DNA of 22,699 bases from NCBI GenBank assembly GCA_002683775.1, contig NYTT01000101.1, forward strand, positions 1-22,699. The letters run 5' to 3'. Position numbers and translations under genes: made by a program. A model generated the notes under the pieces. That model made no database searches. It was not told the DNA's origin and saw only the letters and a list, made by a program, of their open reading frames with translations. Source of the DNA: Flavobacteriales bacterium. Its GTDB lineage: Bacteria; Bacteroidota; Bacteroidia; Flavobacteriales; BACL11. Shown piece after piece: positions 19,248 through 22,699 of this stretch. Position 1 is the stretch's first letter. Each line of letters begins with the position of its first letter.

Positions 19248-20177
19248 ATGAAAGTTACAGTCGTTGGAGCAGGAGCAGTAGGAGCAAGTTGCGCAGAATA
19301 TATTGCAATAAAAGATTTTGCATCAGAAGTTATATTATTAGATATTAAAGAAAATTTTGCTGAAGGTAAGGCAATGGACTTAATGCAAACAGCTTCATTA
19401 AATGGTTTTGATACTAAAATTTCTGGATGTACTAATGATTATTCTAGGACATCAAATAGTGATATTGCTGTTATTACTTCTGGAATTCCAAGAAAGCCGG
19501 GAATGACTAGGGAGGAGTTAATCGGTATTAATGCTGGAATTGTTAAGACAGTTTCTGAACAGATTATAAAATTTTCACCAAATGTCATATTAATAATAGT
19601 TAGCAACCCTATGGATACGATGACATATTTAGCTCATAAATCTACAGGATTACCCAAGAATCGAATTATTGGAATGGGCGGTGCCTTAGATTCAGCTCGA
19701 TTTAAGTATCGATTAGCTGAAGCTGTTGGGTGTCCTATGTCTGATATTGATGGAATGGTGATTGGAGGCCATTCAGACACAGGAATGCTTCCATTAACTA
19801 GATTAGCAACTCGAAATTCTGTAAGAGTATCTGAATTTCTCTCTAATGAGAGATTAGATAAAGTTTTAGAAGATACTAAAGTAGGCGGAGCAACACTAAC
19901 AGGAATGCTAGGTACCTCTGCATGGTATGCGCCTGGAGCAGCTGTAAGTAGTTTAGTTCATTCTATCGCATGTAACCAGAAAAAAATGTTTACTTGTTCA
20001 ACGCTTCTTTCTGGAGAATATGGTTTAAATGACTTATGTATTGGGGTTCCAGTGATTTTAGGTAAGAACGGTATAGAATCTATTGTTGAAATTGAACTTA
20101 ATGAATCTGAACTAACTAAATTAAGAGCATCTGCTGATGGAGTTGTTAAGACAAATTTATTATTAAATAATATTTAG
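19248..20177 (+). CDS. mdh: Malate dehydrogenase (LDH-like type)
   Basis: It interconverts malate and oxaloacetate with NAD+ in the TCA cycle. The 309-residue protein belongs to the LDH-like MDH group: Rossmann motif GAGAVGASCAEYIA (7-20), acidic LLDIKE (30-35) that favours NAD, and the active-site loop RKPGMTR with Arg82 and Arg88, the former marking malate rather than lactate specificity. Catalytic Asp148 is in GALDSARFKYRLAE and His175 in GGHSDTGMLP. The last motif is usually GGHGDT, so Ser replaces Gly after the histidine here. The gene is 24 bases after gyrB and is followed by a long dyad before rpmE2 that may act as its terminator. Confidence 0.95.
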   Translation: MKVTVVGAGAVGASCAEYIAIKDFASEVILLDIKENFAEGKAMDLMQTASLNGFDTKISGCTNDYSRTSNSDIAVITSGIPRKPGMTREELIGINAGIVKTVSEQIIKFSPNVILIIVSNPMDTMTYLAHKSTGLPKNRIIGMGGALDSARFKYRLAEAVGCPMSDIDGMVIGGHSDTGMLPLTRLATRNSVRVSEFLSNERLDKVLEDTKVGGATLTGMLGTSAWYAPGAAVSSLVHSIACNQKKMFTCSTLLSGEYGLNDLCIGVPVILGKNGIESIVEIELNESELTKLRASADGVVKTNLLLNNI

Positions 20178-20181
20178 TTTT

Positions 20182-20230
20182 AAAATTTGTCAAGTTTTAA
20201 GTTGTTAAAATGATAAAACTTGTTAATTTT
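20182..20230 (+). promoter_or_regulatory. Long imperfect dyad between mdh and rpmE2
   Basis: Arms at 20182-20199 and 20214-20230 pair almost throughout: a perfect 9-bp core (CAAGTTTTA with TAAAACTTG), a 2-3 base internal mismatch, and an outer AAAATT/AATTTT, around a 14-base loop. It ends in TTTT, so it could be a weak terminator for mdh. It also covers the -33 to -7 region of the rpmE2 promoter, so an operator is equally possible. The sequence alone does not decide. Confidence 0.5.
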
Positions 20231-20231
20231 G
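20202..20231 (+). promoter_or_regulatory. rpmE2 promoter (TTG, 19-base spacer, TAATTTTG)
   Basis: This is the best-formed Bacteroidota promoter in the window: TTG at 20202-20204, a spacer of exactly 19 bases, and TAATTTTG at 20224-20231. Transcription would begin near 20237, with a leader of about 20 bases before the rpmE2 ATG. Confidence 0.65.
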
Positions 20232-20256
20232 CTGCCCTAATTTAAGATAAAAAACA

Positions 20257-20511
20257 ATGAAAAAAGATATTCATCCAGATAATTACAGGTTATGTGTGTT
20301 TAAAGATTTATCAACTGATTATGCCGTGCTAACTAAATCTTGTGTCGAGACTAAAGATACGATTAAATGGGAGGATGGTAAGGAATATCCATTATTTAAA
20401 ATGGAAATCTCATCTGATTCTCATCCTTTTTTCACAGGTAAGGCTAAACTAATTGATACAGCTGGAAGAATTGATAAGTTTAAAAATAAATATAAGAAAT
20501 TTCAGAAATAG
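20257..20511 (+). CDS. rpmE2: 50S ribosomal protein L31, type B
   Basis: L31 bridges the 50S and 30S subunits near the central protuberance. The 84-residue protein starts [19 protein letters not shown] and contains [20 protein letters not shown] (about 50-69), the conserved core of the type B (YkgM-like) form. It lacks the paired CxxC motifs of the zinc-binding type A protein; the two cysteines present (13 and 28) are not arranged as a zinc knuckle. In other phyla type B L31 is a zinc-starvation paralogue, but in Bacteroidota it is, as far as I recall, usually the main form. It forms its own transcription unit, with a well-formed promoter and a strong terminator. Confidence 0.96.
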   Translation: MKKDIHPDNYRLCVFKDLSTDYAVLTKSCVETKDTIKWEDGKEYPLFKMEISSDSHPFFTGKAKLIDTAGRIDKFKNKYKKFQK

Positions 20512-20530
20512 TTAATCTTTTAAAAGTATT

Positions 20531-20560
20531 AAAGCCCGCACTTGTGTGGGCTTTTTTTTT
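20531..20560 (+). terminator. Strong Rho-independent terminator after rpmE2
   Basis: A 10-bp GC-rich stem (AAAGCCCGCA with TGTGGGCTTT, one G-U pair) closes a CTTG tetraloop and runs into nine Ts, starting 20 bases past the rpmE2 stop. The last T of the tract is also the first base of the next gene's -7 motif. Confidence 0.93.
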
Positions 20561-20567
20561 AACTTTG
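20560..20567 (+). promoter_or_regulatory. Candidate -7 element of the GlmU-like gene, fused to the rpmE2 terminator
   Basis: TAACTTTG begins on the last T of the upstream terminator and ends 5 bases before the ATG at 20573, so the mRNA would start at or next to the start codon. No convincing -33 TTG lies at 19-21 bases; the nearest, at 20542-20544, is 15 bases away inside the terminator loop. Confidence 0.45.
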
Positions 20568-20572
20568 TTGTT

Positions 20573-21757
20573 ATGAATGTAATTTTATTTGATCAAAAAA
20601 GAGACAATTTTTATCCTTTAAGTTTTACAAGACCAATTTCTTGCTTTAGATTAGGAATATTTACTTTAAAACAAAAATGGGAGTTTTACTTTAAATCTGT
20701 TTCTTACAAAACAGATAAATATCTATCAAACAAATTTAAATCAAATATAGAAAATGATAATTTATGGATTAATTCGGTTATTATTCCATCTAAACCCCTT
20801 GTTAATGAACTTAAAAGTTTAAGAACTGGAGAGGCTATGTATAAGAATGGTCAAATTATAGCATTTAGAAGTCATTCGTATAATTTTCAGAGTTTAAATA
20901 TTATTGAAACTAATTTATCTTTTAAAATTTTAGAAAATTTAGAAGATATTTTTTCTTTTAATGCAGCTGAAATTCAAAATGATTTTAACCATTTGAATTC
21001 AAAAGAAAAAGGTATTTGGCAAGGCAATTCTAATGATTTAGAAGAAATTAAGAAAAAAAATACCCAGTTTGGAAATAATCCAATTTATATTGAAAAAGGA
21101 GCAAAAATTAATCATAGTATGTTTAACACAACTGATGGTCCAATTTTTATTGGAAAGGATGCTGAAATTATGGAAGGCTCAATTGTTAGAGGCCCTTTTG
21201 CAATGTTAAATAATTCAGTTTTAAAAGTTGGCTCCAAAATTTATGGTGGAACAACATTAGGGCCTTATTGTAAGGCTGGTGGAGAAATTAGTAATTCTGT
21301 TTTTTTTGGTTTTTCTTCAAAAGCTCATGATGGATATCTTGGAAATTCAGTGATTGGAGAGTGGTGTAATATTGGTGCTGGAACTAATAATTCAAATCTT
21401 AAAAATAATTATGCTCCTGTTAAGTTATGGACTTATACTTCAGAAAATTTTAGAAACACTAATTTACAATTTTGCGGTTTGATAATGGGTGATCACTCTA
21501 AATGCGGTATCAATACGATGTTTAATACAGGCACTGTAATTGGCGTATGTGCAAATATTTTTGGAAGTGGTTTCCCAAGGAATTTTATCCCTTCATTTTC
21601 TTGGGGAGGCGCCTCAGGTTTTTCGGTATATAAACTGCCACGTTTTTTTGATGTTGCAGAAAAAGTGTATTTAAGAAGAAAAATTATTTTTAGTGATCTT
21701 GAAAAAGATATACTTAGTCATGTTTATTCTGTGACAAAGAAGTATAGAAATGAGTAA
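20573..21757 (+). CDS. GlmU-like UDP-GlcNAc pyrophosphorylase/acetyltransferase family protein
   Basis: I start the gene at the ATG at 20573 (394 residues); an earlier in-frame GTG at 20546 lies inside the rpmE2 terminator hairpin and is not credible. The N-terminal half resembles a sugar nucleotidyltransferase fold (MNVILFDQKRDNFYPLSFTRP) but lacks the classical G-x-G-T-R-M loop. From about 171 to 340 it has left-handed beta-helix hexapeptide repeats (IYIEKGAKI, IFIGKDAEI, VRGPFAMLNNSVLKVG), and WCNIGAGTNNSNLKNNY near 254-270 resembles the GlmU acetyltransferase centre. This fits the alternative GlmU family of Bacteroidota, thought to supply UDP-GlcNAc for peptidoglycan and lipid A. If so, it feeds the pathway in which MurB, encoded nearby, acts. 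Which of the two GlmU activities it keeps is uncertain. Confidence 0.82.
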   Translation: MNVILFDQKRDNFYPLSFTRPISCFRLGIFTLKQKWEFYFKSVSYKTDKYLSNKFKSNIENDNLWINSVIIPSKPLVNELKSLRTGEAMYKNGQIIAFRSHSYNFQSLNIIETNLSFKILENLEDIFSFNAAEIQNDFNHLNSKEKGIWQGNSNDLEEIKKKNTQFGNNPIYIEKGAKINHSMFNTTDGPIFIGKDAEIMEGSIVRGPFAMLNNSVLKVGSKIYGGTTLGPYCKAGGEISNSVFFGFSSKAHDGYLGNSVIGEWCNIGAGTNNSNLKNNYAPVKLWTYTSENFRNTNLQFCGLIMGDHSKCGINTMFNTGTVIGVCANIFGSGFPRNFIPSFSWGGASGFSVYKLPRFFDVAEKVYLRRKIIFSDLEKDILSHVYSVTKKYRNE

Positions 21758-21761
21758 AAGC

Positions 21762-21803
21762 TGACAAAACTGTATATTCTTAACTACTGGCATACTAATT
21801 GCA
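21762..21803 (+). promoter_or_regulatory. Candidate sigma-54 promoter of lon with upstream half-palindrome
   Basis: TGGCATACTAATTGCA (21788-21803) matches the sigma-54 -24/-12 pattern TGGCAC-N5-TTGCA with one mismatch in the core, and the GG and GC pairs are exactly 12 bases apart as RpoN requires. Transcription would start near 21814, leaving about 17 bases to the lon ATG. Just upstream, TGACAAAACTGTATA (21762-21776) contains a TGACA/TGT partial palindrome that might bind an activator. No TAnnTTTG motif is present in this gap. Confidence 0.6.
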
Positions 21804-21830
21804 GATTAATGATACTAAATAACTATTACT

Positions 21831-22699
21831 ATGAAGAAGCAAATTGGTATTAAATCATTAAATCTTAAAGATCTATTAAATGAAGAAACAGAGTTTTTAC
21901 CTTTAATGAGTGATGAGGATGAAGCAAAAATTTCTAAGGAAGATGCACCCGATGTAATTCCCATATTACCGTTAAGAAATACCGTTTTATTTCCAGGAGT
22001 AATCATTCCTATTACCATTGGAAGGGACAGATCTATTAGACTCATTAAAGATGCAGAAAAGGGTAATAAAATGATTGGAGTTGTTGCTCAAAAAGATTTT
22101 GATACTGAACTTCCTGATAAAGATGATCTTCATAAGGTTGGGACAATTGCAAATATCTTAAAGATGTTAAAAATGCCTGATGGAAACATAACAGTTGTTA
22201 TTCAAGGAAGAAAGCGTTTTAATATTGATGAAATGATGCAGAATGAACCTTATTTCAAAGCTAAAATTACAGAATTAAAAGAGATCAAGCCTATGGCCAA
22301 TGATGAAGAATTTTCTGCTTTGGTTTCCTCAGTTAAAGAACTATCTTTAAAAATCATTGATTTATCTCCAAATATTCCAAGTGAAGCAGCAATTGCTATT
22401 AAGAATATTAAAAACAGTTCATTTATTATAAACTTTGTTTCATCAAATATGAATATAAGTTTATCAGATAAACAGTTGTTGTTAGAAGAAATAGATTTAA
22501 AAAAACGTGCGATTTCTGCGTTAGAATTATTAACAAAAGAATTGCAAATGCAGGAAATGAAAAATAAGATACAGTCAAAGGTTCAGACTGATTTAGATCA
22601 GCAACAAAAAGAGTATTTCTTGAATCAACAAATGAAAGCAATTCAACAGGAATTAGGAGGCAATGGTTCTCAAAAAGAAATAGATGAAATGAGATTGCA
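21831..22699 (+). CDS. lon: ATP-dependent protease Lon, N-terminal part (cut by window edge)
   Basis: Lon is a hexameric AAA+ serine protease that degrades damaged and specific regulatory proteins in the cytoplasm. Only the first 289 codons are in the window; the frame is open to the end. After an acidic extension of about 40 residues, the LON substrate-recognition domain begins with PDVIPILPLRNTVLFPGVII (40-59), contains GTIANILKMLKMPDGNITVV near 104-123, and passes into the coiled-coil helix with QQQKEYFLNQQMKAIQQELG (about 259-278), the hallmark stretch that precedes the ATPase domain. The Walker motifs and the catalytic Ser-Lys dyad lie beyond the edge. It appears to have its own promoter, of sigma-54 type, which suggests stress control. 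Confidence 0.96.
   Translation, partial: MKKQIGIKSLNLKDLLNEETEFLPLMSDEDEAKISKEDAPDVIPILPLRNTVLFPGVIIPITIGRDRSIRLIKDAEKGNKMIGVVAQKDFDTELPDKDDLHKVGTIANILKMLKMPDGNITVVIQGRKRFNIDEMMQNEPYFKAKITELKEIKPMANDEEFSALVSSVKELSLKIIDLSPNIPSEAAIAIKNIKNSSFIINFVSSNMNISLSDKQLLLEEIDLKKRAISALELLTKELQMQEMKNKIQSKVQTDLDQQQKEYFLNQQMKAIQQELGGNGSQKEIDEMRL

Noticed and set aside
20546..20572. GTG start 9 codons upstream of the GlmU-like ATG
   Set aside because: It lies in the stem and T tract of the rpmE2 terminator; the encoded residues (GFFFNF) are just the T run read as codons.
21815..22641. Minus-strand open frames at 21815-22045 and 22426-22641
   Set aside because: Antisense to the conserved Lon N-terminal domain; the hydrophobic look comes from the reverse complement of Lon codons.

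Overview
The window is a compact, AT-rich piece (by eye roughly 30% G+C) of a Bacteroidota chromosome, most likely a marine-type member of Flavobacteriia. Four things point there: the protein families (monomeric NADP isocitrate dehydrogenase, alternative GlmU-like protein, Bacteroidota-type M16 peptidase, TPR/outer-membrane beta-barrel pair); an rpsF-rpsR-rplI operon without priB or ssb; the lack of Shine-Dalgarno sequences; and copies of the Bacteroidota -7 promoter motif TAnnTTTG in front of seven transcription units. I see no mobile element, CRISPR array, tRNA or rRNA. It reads as core chromosome.

Layout. 1-690 (minus): start of an aconitase gene, cut by the window edge. 763-1898 (minus): rpsF-rpsR-rplI ending in a hairpin terminator. 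2064-9019 (plus): dnaX, an M16 zinc metallopeptidase and a monomeric isocitrate dehydrogenase, closely spaced. 9034-12334 (minus): a tight operon of a 69-residue protein, an FtsE-like ABC ATPase, murB and a RecD-like helicase. 12461-17156 (plus): a secreted TPR protein overlapping a beta-barrel outer-membrane protein gene, followed by a likely terminator. 17274-20177 (plus): gyrB-mdh. 20257-20511 (plus): type B ribosomal protein L31 with a strong terminator. 20573-21757 (plus): GlmU-like protein. 21831 to the end (plus): lon protease, cut by the window edge. No gene-free stretch exceeds 300 bases.

How the genes fit together. Most are housekeeping: replication and topology (dnaX, gyrB, helicase), translation (S6, S18, L9, L31), cell wall and division (MurB, FtsE-like, GlmU-like), the TCA cycle (aconitase, Idh, Mdh) and proteolysis (M16, Lon). 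The least understood part is the TPR/beta-barrel pair, which looks like a periplasm-outer-membrane module of unknown role.

The points most worth following up are an 11-A run in dnaX exactly at the end of the ATPase/clamp-loader domains, with stop codons just downstream in both other frames (a likely gamma/tau slippage site); a well-spaced sigma-54 -24/-12 element in front of lon; promoter motifs so close to two start codons that leaderless mRNAs are likely; and a long dyad overlapping the rpmE2 promoter.
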